Positions 9,621-18,268 of a stretch of 64,000 bases of DNA are shown here, piece after piece. Position 1 is the first letter of the stretch; every line of letters begins with the position of its first letter. Made by a program: the position numbers and the translations under genes. The notes beneath the pieces are model-generated. The model saw only the letters and a program-made list of their open reading frames with translations, did no database searches and was not told where the DNA came from. This DNA is from Polaribacter sp. Q13 (GTDB taxonomy: Bacteria; Bacteroidota; Bacteroidia; Flavobacteriales; Flavobacteriaceae): contig NZ_CP074436.1 in NCBI RefSeq assembly GCF_016858305.2, positions 268,001 to 332,000 on the forward strand, written 5' to 3'.

Positions 9621-10702
9621 TATTTAATGTATTTAATAAGTGTTCCGTTTTTATGAATAAGGTAAATATCTAAGGATACCTGTTTCATTTTTGTATGCGT
9701 GTGTTTATAGCAATGCGCTAATAATAATTGAAAGAAAGGCGAATTTTGTTCAAACTCGAATAACTCAATTAAACGACCTGCCATATTTAATTCTTTAATT
9801 TTATCTCCGTCTTCAAAGCCAATTTGATGCGCTAAATCCACAACAAAATCTTTATTCCAGCTAGACACACAACTGTGTGTATCTGTTATACCACCCGCTA
9901 ATTTTACCGCTTTACCGAGCATAATACCAATGCTTACTTTTTTAATATTGCATTGATTAATTTTAGTAAGGGTTTCTCCAATCCAATTTCCGTAATGGAT
10001 AAAAGCATATTCTGGCAAATGATTAAATTTTTCTGATAAAAACTTTTCACTTCTGGCACCTGAGTTTATAACCAATTCTGTTGTTTTGTTGGCAATTGCA
10101 ACGTCAATACCTTGTTCTATACTTGCTATGTAGGAAGACGAGGAGTAGGGTTTTACAATACCAGTTGTGCCTAGTATAGAAATGCCATTCATAATACCTA
10201 CACGTTCATTAAGCGTACGTTTTGCTAATTTTTTTCCGTTGGTTACAAAAACGGTCACTGATACACCACATTCTAAATCGTAATCGTGCAATAGTTTCTG
10301 AAGTGCACTGGTTATCATTTTTCTAGGAACTGGATTAATTGCAGGTTCTCCAATAGCCAATTCTAAACCTTTAAGTGTTACGGTACCAACGCCTTCTCCG
10401 GCAATAAACTGAATGTCTTTTTCTTGTGTTAATTTTAAAATACAACCTATTTCTGCGCCATTTGTTACATCAGGATCATCTCCAGCATCTTTTATTACAG
10501 AACATGTAGCTGTATTTTCTGTAAACTCGCAAGAATGAATCTTAATTTCTAATATTTTATCTATAGGTAAATGTACGTTTACAGTGCTGTTTTTCTTCTG
10601 ATGGATAATCGCCATCAATCCTGCTTTTGCAGCAGCAGTAGCGCAAGTGCCTGTTGTAAACCCTTCTCTTAAAGGGCCTTTTGGTATTTCTCTTAATCCC
10701 AT
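9620..10702 (-). CDS. cbiD: Cobalt-precorrin-5B (C1)-methyltransferase
   Basis: A 360-residue CbiD. The N-terminal LREGFTTGTCATAAAKA (residues 11-27) and the glycine-rich ISILGTTGIVKPYS (about 173-186) are hallmarks of this non-canonical SAM-dependent methyltransferase, which methylates C1 during corrin ring assembly in the cobalt-early pathway. Length matches the family (about 360-380). The start codon lies inside the last codons of cbiJ, a 10-base overlap. Presence of CbiD rather than CobF places this step on the anaerobic-type branch. Confidence 0.94.
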   Translation of the reverse strand: MGLREIPKGPLREGFTTGTCATAAAKAGLMAIIHQKKNSTVNVHLPIDKILEIKIHSCEFTENTATCSVIKDAGDDPDVTNGAEIGCILKLTQEKDIQFIAGEGVGTVTLKGLELAIGEPAINPVPRKMITSALQKLLHDYDLECGVSVTVFVTNGKKLAKRTLNERVGIMNGISILGTTGIVKPYSSSSYIASIEQGIDVAIANKTTELVINSGARSEKFLSEKFNHLPEYAFIHYGNWIGETLTKINQCNIKKVSIGIMLGKAVKLAGGITDTHSCVSSWNKDFVVDLAHQIGFEDGDKIKELNMAGRLIELFEFEQNSPFFQLLLAHCYKHTHTKMKQVSLDIYLIHKNGTLIKYIK

Positions 10703-11481
10703 AATTGCGAAGTATTGGTTAGCAATGTTGGAGTAGGAGTATTCGTTAAAATACGTTGTAAATCAATTTCATTAAAAACAAGCGTAAAGTAACTAGGTAT
10801 TTTAGGCTGATTGATGATAATAATTTTTGCGTTTGTTTGTAAAGCAGCTTCAATCTTGGTGCTTAAAAACCCACTGTTACCAGTTTCTTTAGTGAGAATT
10901 ACATCAATCTGATGGGATTTAATCAGCTCAATTTCTTTTTCTAGATTGTCAGATGGCAATCCTAAAATTAATTGCTTTTCAGGAAAATTACTTTCATGAG
11001 CTATGGCTAACGATTCGGGTCTGTTTAGAATTCTAAAATACGTTGTGTTTTCTAACCACCACGGATGCAATTTTTTAATAGATTGTACACCTGTTAACGC
11101 TAATAAAGTCTGTTTTTCTTTTAACAACGCAAAAGCAGCTTCATACGAATTCACATATTTTACTAAAGGATGAATGGTTTTAGAAAGTAATTCTCGTCCG
11201 AATCTTAGTACAGGGATTTGTAGCTTTTCAGCCACTTTAGCAATGGTTTTATGCAATATTTCTGCAAACGGATGAGAAGCGTTAATAATGGTTTGTATGT
11301 TGTTTTCTAGTAAATAACTTTCTAGCTGTTTTTCATCTAATGCTCCGTAACGGTAACTCGCAATTTTAGTCGTTTTAAAGGGAATATTTGTTTTTGTAGA
11401 ATACACAAAAGGCATGGCCAAACCTTCTAATAAAGTGGCTGCTTTTTTTCCTTCTGTTGTTCCGCCAAAGACTAATATCAT
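10693..11481 (-). CDS. cbiJ: Precorrin-6A reductase
   Basis: A 262-residue NADPH-dependent reductase of the CbiJ/CobK family. The N-terminal nucleotide-binding motif ILVFGGTTEGKK (residues 2-13), DASHPFA-like INASHPFAEIL, and the C-terminal VLTKETGNSGF are typical. It reduces the macrocycle at precorrin-6A or its cobalt form. It overlaps cbiD by 10 bases and lies 77 bases downstream of the cbiG-cbiF fusion. That spacer is the largest in this operon body and holds only a weak 6-bp inverted repeat (ATCTCA/TGAGAT). Confidence 0.93.
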   Translation of the reverse strand: MILVFGGTTEGKKAATLLEGLAMPFVYSTKTNIPFKTTKIASYRYGALDEKQLESYLLENNIQTIINASHPFAEILHKTIAKVAEKLQIPVLRFGRELLSKTIHPLVKYVNSYEAAFALLKEKQTLLALTGVQSIKKLHPWWLENTTYFRILNRPESLAIAHESNFPEKQLILGLPSDNLEKEIELIKSHQIDVILTKETGNSGFLSTKIEAALQTNAKIIIINQPKIPSYFTLVFNEIDLQRILTNTPTPTLLTNTSQLWD

Positions 11482-11558
11482 GCTATCTGTTTTATCGATA
11501 AGTTTTATAAAAATCTCACAGGTTTTTACAACTAATGAGATCTAAATATGAAATGGTT

Positions 11559-13400
11559 TTATTCTGTTACTACAAATTTCTTATTCGTTCTAAAAATGTG
11601 TTTCACATCCGGACTGTATAATTGAGACCTGTTTTTACGAGCGCCAATTGCATGACCAACGATAATTAATACCGTTCTTGTTTTTTTACTGTCTTTTACA
11701 ATTTTTGCTAGATTTTCTAATTTTCCTTGATAAATTTCTTCGTCTTTCCAAGAGATTCTGTACATCACTGCTACAGGCGTATTAGCGTCAAAATGTTCTA
11801 ATAATTGTGCTTCTACTTTTTTAGCAATTCCTACACTTAAAAAGATACACATGGTAGCATTTGTAGCAGCAAAAGCAGCAATACTTTCTTTTGGAGGCAT
11901 TGGTGTTTTACCTTCTCCACGTGTTAAAACAATAGACTGTACTACTTCCGGAATCGTAAATTCAGATTTTAAAACGGCAGCTGCGGCACTAAAAGCTGAA
12001 ATTCCCGGTACAATAAAGTACTCCATTTCTAACTCATCAAAAATGGTCATTTGCTCTTGGATAGCGCCATACAAAGAAGGATCTCCACATTGTAAACGCA
12101 CAATAGCATTTCCTTTTTTGTAATGTTCTTGCATTACCGCTATTTGCTCTTCTAAAGTCATCATTGCAGAGTTTCTAACCACAGCACCTGGTTTACACCA
12201 ATTGGTCATTTCTTCTGGAATTAAACTACCTGCATACAAAACACAATCTGCATTTTCTAAATAGGCTTTTCCTTTTACGGTAATCAGCTCTTCATCTCCA
12301 GGTCCTGCACCAATAATTGCAATGGCCGTTCTACGTTCTGCCTTAACATCTAAAGCAATAGAAAAAGTGAATTTCTCACCATTTTCTAAATGAATTTTTT
12401 GTTTTTCAATTAGTACATTTTTGCTTCCAGAAAGTAGCATTGCAGTAGATTCTGAAACACCATCAACACCAATTTTAGATTGCACCATTTCACTTGGGTT
12501 CGGCACCGTAATGGTGTCTATTTCGTCTGAAGTAAAAGTGCTAAACGGAATGTTGTTTTTTGTACTAAAATCTAAATATGCCTGTTGTTGTGCCTTAATA
12601 TCTATAGATCCAACGTTTTTAATCGCTGAAAAGTGAATGTTTCTACTTTTCAATTCTTCTTTTAAAGTAGTTTCAAAAAGAACTGAATCTAATTGTTTAG
12701 AGCAACCAGAACCAACAGAAAGTACTTTAGGAATAAAGAATACACTAGCAATTGTACTTGTATACACTTTATAACTTACCGCAATAAACAACTCAAATTG
12801 TGTGTAATCAATCTCCGTTTCATCATAAAAAACAGTTACAAAATTAGGTACTGTTTTTTCTAAATGTTGTGTCCCTTTATCTTTAATATCTAACAATAGG
12901 GCAGTAGGTTTATTATTTACAAACAACGCCATGGTTTTGTTCATGGATAAAGAAGTGACTACTTGCCAATCAAATTGATTTGCTAACGTATCTAACGCCC
13001 AAATATTTTGTACATCACTAGACGTAGAGATAATTGGGTTGGCTCCTAAAACGGAAGCAACTTTTAAAGAAAAATCATTTGCGCCACCTTTATGTCCGCT
13101 TAAAACAGCTTGTACATTTAGGCCTAAATCATCCACAGAAATTACTGCAGGATCTATATTTTTATCTTGAATATAAGGTGCGATTAATCGCACACAAATA
13201 CCTAGAGCAGTCACAAAACAAATGCCATCTAATTTTAAGAAATTATCAGTTAAATAGTTTGATATTGAGCTAATAGTTGATACATTTTTATCCGAAGAAT
13301 TCAAGGTTGTAATTACCAAAGATTTTGGGAATTCTTTCTGAATAATAAGGGCTTTTTCTAACCCTTTTTCGGTAACTGCTATAATGGCTATTTTTTTCAT
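11559..13400 (-). CDS. CbiG-CbiF fusion: cobalt-precorrin-5A hydrolase and precorrin-4 C11-methyltransferase
   Basis: A 613-residue two-domain enzyme. Residues 1 to about 340 are CbiG: LTDNFLKLDGICFVTALGI, the SGHKGGANDF motif, then the central and C-terminal parts with VLSVGSGCSK and GVDGVSESTAML. From about residue 358 a tetrapyrrole methylase begins with IAIIGAGPGDEELITVKG, and continues with VRLQCGDPSLYGA and YFIVPGISAFSAAAAVL, matching CbiF/CobM. CbiG opens the delta-lactone of cobalt-precorrin-5A, the product of the CbiF step, so the two fused activities are consecutive. The start is directly after the cbiET stop. No frameshift or missing motif is apparent. Confidence 0.94.
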   Translation of the reverse strand: MKKIAIIAVTEKGLEKALIIQKEFPKSLVITTLNSSDKNVSTISSISNYLTDNFLKLDGICFVTALGICVRLIAPYIQDKNIDPAVISVDDLGLNVQAVLSGHKGGANDFSLKVASVLGANPIISTSSDVQNIWALDTLANQFDWQVVTSLSMNKTMALFVNNKPTALLLDIKDKGTQHLEKTVPNFVTVFYDETEIDYTQFELFIAVSYKVYTSTIASVFFIPKVLSVGSGCSKQLDSVLFETTLKEELKSRNIHFSAIKNVGSIDIKAQQQAYLDFSTKNNIPFSTFTSDEIDTITVPNPSEMVQSKIGVDGVSESTAMLLSGSKNVLIEKQKIHLENGEKFTFSIALDVKAERRTAIAIIGAGPGDEELITVKGKAYLENADCVLYAGSLIPEEMTNWCKPGAVVRNSAMMTLEEQIAVMQEHYKKGNAIVRLQCGDPSLYGAIQEQMTIFDELEMEYFIVPGISAFSAAAAVLKSEFTIPEVVQSIVLTRGEGKTPMPPKESIAAFAATNATMCIFLSVGIAKKVEAQLLEHFDANTPVAVMYRISWKDEEIYQGKLENLAKIVKDSKKTRTVLIIVGHAIGARKNRSQLYSPDVKHIFRTNKKFVVTE

Positions 13401-14600
13401 TTATTGTTTTTCTGCGGTGTGAATGCTAATTTTGTTATGTTCGTTTACTTGAATGCTATGTGTAATAATTGTATAATTTAACTTGGTAAGTTCTTCTGTA
13501 AAAATGTCGCTACTTTTTTTCTGTACAGCGTTAATAACCAGTCTTAAAAGTGGATTTATTTGAAGTAATAGATGAATCATTTTTTTTAACATTCCTCCGT
13601 GTCCTCCAATGAATACAACATCCGGAATTGGGTAGTCTTTTAGGTTGAGGTGAAAGAAATCATCAATTATAATTGTGATACCAGGAGTTGCCAAACGTTC
13701 GGTGTTTTGCTGAATAATAGCAGCGCATTCTGTACGTTTTTCAAAAGCTATAATTTTTAAATTTGGATAGTGTTGTTTGGCTTCAATAGCGACAGATCCG
13801 GTACAAGAACCAATGTCCCAAAAAACAGTTTTATTTTGCAATTCTAATGCCTGAATTGTACTTAAACGAATAGGCATTTTTGTAATCATATTTGCTCTAT
13901 TATTTAACGGAATAAAAGCAGTATCGGGTATGCCAAAGTGTTTCTTTTTTGGTGCTATTTGTTTTAATAAAACACAGTTTAAATGTTGATGTGTTTTTAG
14001 AGTACAAGACAATAAATCGAGTTGCTCAATATGTTCTGTATCTCCATCCAAAGCCTCTCCAATAGTTATCGAATAATTATCGAAACCATATTGCAACATG
14101 CGCTTTGATATTTCTGCGGGTGTTTTTTTGTTATCAGTTAAAACACCAATTAATTCGGTTCTATTGATTAATGCTTCGTCTAAAGCCGACCAATCTCTAC
14201 CGTGAACCGATATCGATTTTAAGCTGTTATAATTGGTCTGCGTTTTATGACATAATAACTGAATGCTATTAAAATAAGGAACGGAATTTAGTTTAGCATT
14301 CGGTACTAATCGTTGTAAGGTATTTCCGAATCCGTAGAAAAAAGGATCACCAGAAGCAAAAACAACAATAGACTTATCAAAAGTGTTGTATTGCTGAATT
14401 AAAGCATCCATTTTCCCTGAAATCTCTATCCAAGTATGGTTTTCTGGCAAGTAAGATTTAACCAATTGATAATGACGTTTTCCACCAGAAAAAACAGTAG
14501 ATTCTTGGATTAACTCTAAAGCATCATCATTTAACTTGGGCGTAGGATGATTGCCTATTCCAATTAAATAAAAATCGATATGTGTCTTTTTTTGCTTCAT
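13401..14600 (-). CDS. cobL: Precorrin-6Y C5,15-methyltransferase (decarboxylating), CbiE-CbiT type
   Basis: A 399-residue bifunctional protein. Residues 1 to about 200 form the CbiE tetrapyrrole methylase (FYLIGIGNHPTPKLND, VFASGDPFFYGFG, SVHGRD). Residues from about 205 form a CbiT class I SAM methyltransferase with motif I VFWDIGSCTGSVAIEA and a VFIGGHGG motif. Together they methylate C5 and C15 and decarboxylate the acetate side chain at C12. The gene ends one base before the cbiG-cbiF start and begins 3 bases after the bluB stop, consistent with one transcript. Confidence 0.93.
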   Translation of the reverse strand: MKQKKTHIDFYLIGIGNHPTPKLNDDALELIQESTVFSGGKRHYQLVKSYLPENHTWIEISGKMDALIQQYNTFDKSIVVFASGDPFFYGFGNTLQRLVPNAKLNSVPYFNSIQLLCHKTQTNYNSLKSISVHGRDWSALDEALINRTELIGVLTDNKKTPAEISKRMLQYGFDNYSITIGEALDGDTEHIEQLDLLSCTLKTHQHLNCVLLKQIAPKKKHFGIPDTAFIPLNNRANMITKMPIRLSTIQALELQNKTVFWDIGSCTGSVAIEAKQHYPNLKIIAFEKRTECAAIIQQNTERLATPGITIIIDDFFHLNLKDYPIPDVVFIGGHGGMLKKMIHLLLQINPLLRLVINAVQKKSSDIFTEELTKLNYTIITHSIQVNEHNKISIHTAEKQ

Positions 14601-14603
14601 TTC

Positions 14604-15242
14604 TTAATAAGAATCCTTAATAACAACATCATTTATATTCTTACGTTTTTCCCATTGTAAACGTTCCAATTCTGGGTTTTCGTAGAATTTATCCACATGT
14701 CCTAAACACAAATAACCAATCAGCTGTCTGTCTTTAGGAGCATTTAATATGGTCTTCACCTTATCAGGATTTAAAATACTGACCCAACCTAAACCAACAT
14801 TTAACGCTCTTGCCATTAACCACATATTTTGTATGGCGCAAACCACGGAATACACGCCCGCTTCTTTCATGGTAGTTTGTCCTAAAACAGGATGCTCACT
14901 TGGTTTGTAGAATACCGCAATATTTAGTGGAGATTCTACAATACCTTCCAATTTTAATTGGGTGTACGCATCTGCTTTTTTTCCTTCAAAAAGGGATTTA
15001 GCTTTCTCGTTTTCTTCAAAAAAACTATCCTTTATTTTATTTCTGATGTCTAAATCTTTAATCACAACAAACTCCCACGGTTGCGAAAAACCAACAGAAG
15101 GTGCGTTTACTCCAGCAAATAGAATTTTATCTAAATCTGCTTGAACAACAGGTTCGTCCGTAAATCGATTCCCTCTTACATCTCTACGAGCAAGAATAAT
15201 CTGTTCTAACGTTTCTATATTTTCTGAAGTAAATTTGTTCAT
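14604..15242 (-). CDS. bluB: 5,6-dimethylbenzimidazole synthase
   Basis: A 212-residue nitroreductase-fold flavoprotein. The N-terminal RRDVRGNRFTDEPV (residues 19-32), APSVGFSQPWEFVVI (about 48-62) and GLGWVSILNP are typical of BluB, which fragments FMNH2 with O2 to make the lower ligand 5,6-dimethylbenzimidazole. This shows the cell can make true cobalamin in the presence of oxygen, even though much of the corrin pathway is of the cobalt-early type. The gene for the activating enzyme CobT is not seen in the window. Confidence 0.93.
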   Translation of the reverse strand: MNKFTSENIETLEQIILARRDVRGNRFTDEPVVQADLDKILFAGVNAPSVGFSQPWEFVVIKDLDIRNKIKDSFFEENEKAKSLFEGKKADAYTQLKLEGIVESPLNIAVFYKPSEHPVLGQTTMKEAGVYSVVCAIQNMWLMARALNVGLGWVSILNPDKVKTILNAPKDRQLIGYLCLGHVDKFYENPELERLQWEKRKNINDVVIKDSY

Positions 15243-15245
15243 CTT

Positions 15246-16622
15246 TTAAGATTTAAAATAGGTGGATGCTTCGAGTAACGTAAAAGCGGCATTTACAATA
15301 GCAGCTGCAACATTACTACCACCTCTGTTGCCTTCTATAATTACCCAATCTGTATTTTTAATTTGAGATAACTGTTCTTTTGATTCTAATACATTTACAA
15401 AACCAACCGGAACACCAACAACACCAACAGGTTTAAAGGTTTTATTATCTCTTAGTTGATCTACAATTTCAAACAAAGCAGTAGGTGCATTCCCGACAAC
15501 ATATAATGCATTTGGGTGTTTTTCAATTGCTTTTCTAATTCCTGCTTGAGAACGGGTAATATTTGCTGATTTTGCTAATTCTTGTGCCTCTTCATCATTT
15601 AACAAACAATGAATTTGGTTGCCGTATTCCTTTATAAAAGCTTTTGTAATTCCTGCTTGTACCATGGTAACATCGGTCACAATTTCTCCACCATTTTTAA
15701 GATGTTGATGCCAATTTTCAATCGCTTCTGGCGTTGCCGAATAATGCTTAAAATCTTCTAAAATTCCTGTAGTATGAATAACTCTCGTTATTGCCCATTT
15801 ATCAGCAATAGCAAAAGGCAAATCTTTAATGTGTTCGGTAACGATTCTAAAGCTTTCTTGCTGAATTTCTTTACCTGTGTGTGGTTTTCTGTTTAAGTAT
15901 CCTCTAGGAGTCACTAAATAGTCTTTAAAACGATAGGTTTGCGAGTTTCCAATCATCACCAAGCAAAACATATCTACATCATCAGGGTTAAATTCGCCCA
16001 GCGTGGTTATTTTAAGTTCTTCTTCTGGTCGTGTTACGTGTCTTATAATGGCAACTGGAGTGGAAGGTGAGCGTTCTGCTAAAAATATTTTTTGCAATCT
16101 CCCTAATTGCCAATGTCTCTTTTTACTTTTTGGGTTGTATAAGCTCGTTACAAAATCGCCCATTGCAGCAGCTTTAATTCGTTGCTCAATTTTATTCCAT
16201 GGTGTCATCAAGTCAGAAAGAGAAATACAACAAAAATCGTGACCTAATGGCGCACCTAATTTACTTCCGGCAGCTAAAAATGCCGAAACCCCTGGTAAAG
16301 TTTCTAATTCAATATCAGTATGATTTTCTTTAGAAACCACCTCGTAAACTATCGCCGCCATGGCATAAATACTGGCATCACCAGAACCAATAACCACAAC
16401 ATATTTGTCTTCTTTTGCTTTTTCAATAGCTTTATGTGCCCTTGCTTCTTCCATACCTAATGGCATAGAAATTAGTTCTGCATCTTCTTTAAATAAAGAG
16501 GCTCCAAATTGAAAATAATAGTCGTAACCAATAACTACATCTGCTTTTTGTAAAGCATTTTTAACTACGGGTAACATATAATTGATATCTCCAGGACCTA
16601 AGCCTGCTACAGTTATTTTCAT
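15246..16622 (-). CDS. CobJ-CobH fusion: precorrin-3B C17-methyltransferase and precorrin-8X methylmutase
   Basis: A 458-residue fusion. The N-terminal part to about residue 245 is CbiH/CobJ: VAGLGPGDINYM, VVIGSGDASIYAMA, ETLPGVSAFLAAGSKLG and SLYNPKSKKRHWQ. From about residue 255 the CbiC/CobH domain begins, with the catalytic histidine in VIHTTG (H283) and the conserved C-terminal blocks VVGNAPTALFEI, PVGVVGVPVGFVN and EGNRGGSNVAAAI. CobJ contracts the ring; CobH moves a methyl from C11 to C12 several steps later, so the fused steps are not consecutive. It overlaps the cobI start region by 4 bases. No CobG monooxygenase is seen, which fits the oxygen-independent ring contraction route. Confidence 0.94.
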   Translation of the reverse strand: MKITVAGLGPGDINYMLPVVKNALQKADVVIGYDYYFQFGASLFKEDAELISMPLGMEEARAHKAIEKAKEDKYVVVIGSGDASIYAMAAIVYEVVSKENHTDIELETLPGVSAFLAAGSKLGAPLGHDFCCISLSDLMTPWNKIEQRIKAAAMGDFVTSLYNPKSKKRHWQLGRLQKIFLAERSPSTPVAIIRHVTRPEEELKITTLGEFNPDDVDMFCLVMIGNSQTYRFKDYLVTPRGYLNRKPHTGKEIQQESFRIVTEHIKDLPFAIADKWAITRVIHTTGILEDFKHYSATPEAIENWHQHLKNGGEIVTDVTMVQAGITKAFIKEYGNQIHCLLNDEEAQELAKSANITRSQAGIRKAIEKHPNALYVVGNAPTALFEIVDQLRDNKTFKPVGVVGVPVGFVNVLESKEQLSQIKNTDWVIIEGNRGGSNVAAAIVNAAFTLLEASTYFKS

Positions 16623-17329
16623 TTGTTTATTTTTTTAATGATGATAAGAGAAAAATAAGGGGTTTCTCTTTGTGTTGCAATTGCCCAATCGGTTGTTATA
16701 AATTGTTGATCGGTGCCTAAGCGTTCTGCATAGGTAATGCTATGTTTTTTGTGATCTATTACGTCGGTAATAATGTCTACAACCGATATAATTTTCATTA
16801 ATACTACGGTGTCAAAATGCGCAATCGCTTCTTCTAACTCTTCCTGTGTTTGTATACGCGGAATAACAACTACTTTTTCGTTTTGTAAACACAAAGGCAT
16901 TTTACTTTCTGCTGCTAGATGCAAATAAGAGCTAATACCCGGAATTAAATGAATGGTTAATTGATGTGCTTGTATTTTTTCTAATAGATAAGAAAAAGAA
17001 CTAAACGTACTAATGTCTCCTTCGCTTACAATGGCGATTGACAATCCTTTTTTATAATCAGCTAGAATTTGCTGAAAGGTGGTTTCGTAAATTTCTTTGG
17101 CTTGCGCTCTTTCTAAATCCATCTTTAGATGAAAACCGACTAATTTAGTAGCGTCTAAATCATAATTTTCTAAGATAGAAAGCGAATAACTTACTTTTCT
17201 TCCGTCTTTAAATAAAGAACCCGGATAATATATTTTATCAGCTTGTTGTAAGGCTTTTAAACCTTTTAGCGTAATTAAATCAGCATCACCAGGACCTAAT
17301 GAAACGCCGTAAATTTTACCTGCTATCAT
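16619..17329 (-). CDS. cbiL: (Cobalt-)precorrin-2 C20-methyltransferase
   Basis: A 236-residue tetrapyrrole methylase of the CobI/CbiL family. IYGVSLGPGDADLITLKGLKAL at the N-terminus, VSEGDISTFSSFSY (about residues 120-133) and HLIPGISSYLHLAA are the family blocks. It adds the C20 methyl that is later lost during ring contraction. Gene ends overlap both neighbours by 4 bases (cbiX upstream, cobJ-cobH downstream), so translation is probably coupled. Confidence 0.93.
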   Translation of the reverse strand: MIAGKIYGVSLGPGDADLITLKGLKALQQADKIYYPGSLFKDGRKVSYSLSILENYDLDATKLVGFHLKMDLERAQAKEIYETTFQQILADYKKGLSIAIVSEGDISTFSSFSYLLEKIQAHQLTIHLIPGISSYLHLAAESKMPLCLQNEKVVVIPRIQTQEELEEAIAHFDTVVLMKIISVVDIITDVIDHKKHSITYAERLGTDQQFITTDWAIATQRETPYFSLIIIKKINK

Positions 17330-18264
17330 ATGCCTAACATTTTTTTAATTTTGCTTGCAAAACCGTTTTCTTCTTCATTTGGTTTTTCATCTTCTTCAAA
17401 TAAAATTCCTTTTACATTAAGATGATGACCAATTTGCTCTTTCCCTTTGTCTTCTTCGAAACCAATGACTTGTTTTCTGTATTTACATAACTGACAATTC
17501 ATGTTTGCAATTCCGTTTTTAGCTTCGTGCAAACGCTCATCAAAGGCCTGTAAAATCAATTCATCGGCACCAAAAGGATCTGTGTACACATATTCTAAAT
17601 TAGAACTCGCATCCATATCCGAAACGCTTTTATAAATTCGCTCTAATAAAACACCTGTAAAAAAGAAAAACGGAATTACAATGGTACGTTTAAAACCTAA
17701 TTTCTCAACCAATTGTAAACCTTCCTCTACATTAGGAAACGCTGTTCCGCTGTATACTGTGGTGGCAAAACCAAAGCCCATTCCGTCCCAAAGCATGCTT
17801 GTTAATTTAGCAACATCGCTATTGGCATCTGGGTCTGTAGTTCCTCTACCAACTACTACCAAACAGGTTTCTTTTCTATCTATTTTAGGTAGTTTTTTCT
17901 CTGTTTCTTCAATCCTTTTTAACGATAAATCGAGTAAAAAAGAACTTACACCAATATGTTTTCCCATAGAAATGGTTAAATCATCATGATAACCTTGTAA
18001 GGTATTTAACTCATACGGAATGTCATTTTTGGCATGGGAACCCGCAAATAAAATAACAGGCAATGCATATATTTTTCGAATACCTTGCGCATACATGCGT
18101 TCTACTGCAGCTTCATACGTAGGATGATTAAATTCTAAAAAGCCATAATCTACTTCATATTTATCTTGGTAACGCTCTTTAAGAATGCTCACCAATCGTT
18201 TAAACGATTTTACGCCAGCTTCTCTTCTTGTACCGTGTCCGCATAATAAAATTCCTTCTTTCAT
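17326..18264 (-). CDS. cbiX: Sirohydrochlorin cobaltochelatase, long form
   Basis: A 312-residue ATP-independent chelatase. Two CbiX-type half-repeats are visible: ILLCGHGTRREAG at the N-terminus, with FAGSHAKNDIP, and a second half beginning CLVVVGRGTTDPDANSD. H10 and the His of GSHAKND are candidate metal ligands. Near the C-terminus lies MNCQLC (residues 255-260), matching the MxCxxC iron-sulfur motif described for the long CbiX of Bacillus megaterium; the tail after it is acidic rather than His-rich. The enzyme inserts cobalt into sirohydrochlorin, so cobalt enters early here. SirB, for iron, is a paralogue, but the operon argues for cobalt. Confidence 0.92.
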   Translation of the reverse strand: MKEGILLCGHGTRREAGVKSFKRLVSILKERYQDKYEVDYGFLEFNHPTYEAAVERMYAQGIRKIYALPVILFAGSHAKNDIPYELNTLQGYHDDLTISMGKHIGVSSFLLDLSLKRIEETEKKLPKIDRKETCLVVVGRGTTDPDANSDVAKLTSMLWDGMGFGFATTVYSGTAFPNVEEGLQLVEKLGFKRTIVIPFFFFTGVLLERIYKSVSDMDASSNLEYVYTDPFGADELILQAFDERLHEAKNGIANMNCQLCKYRKQVIGFEEDKGKEQIGHHLNVKGILFEEDEKPNEEENGFASKIKKMLGI

Positions 18265-18268
18265 CTTT

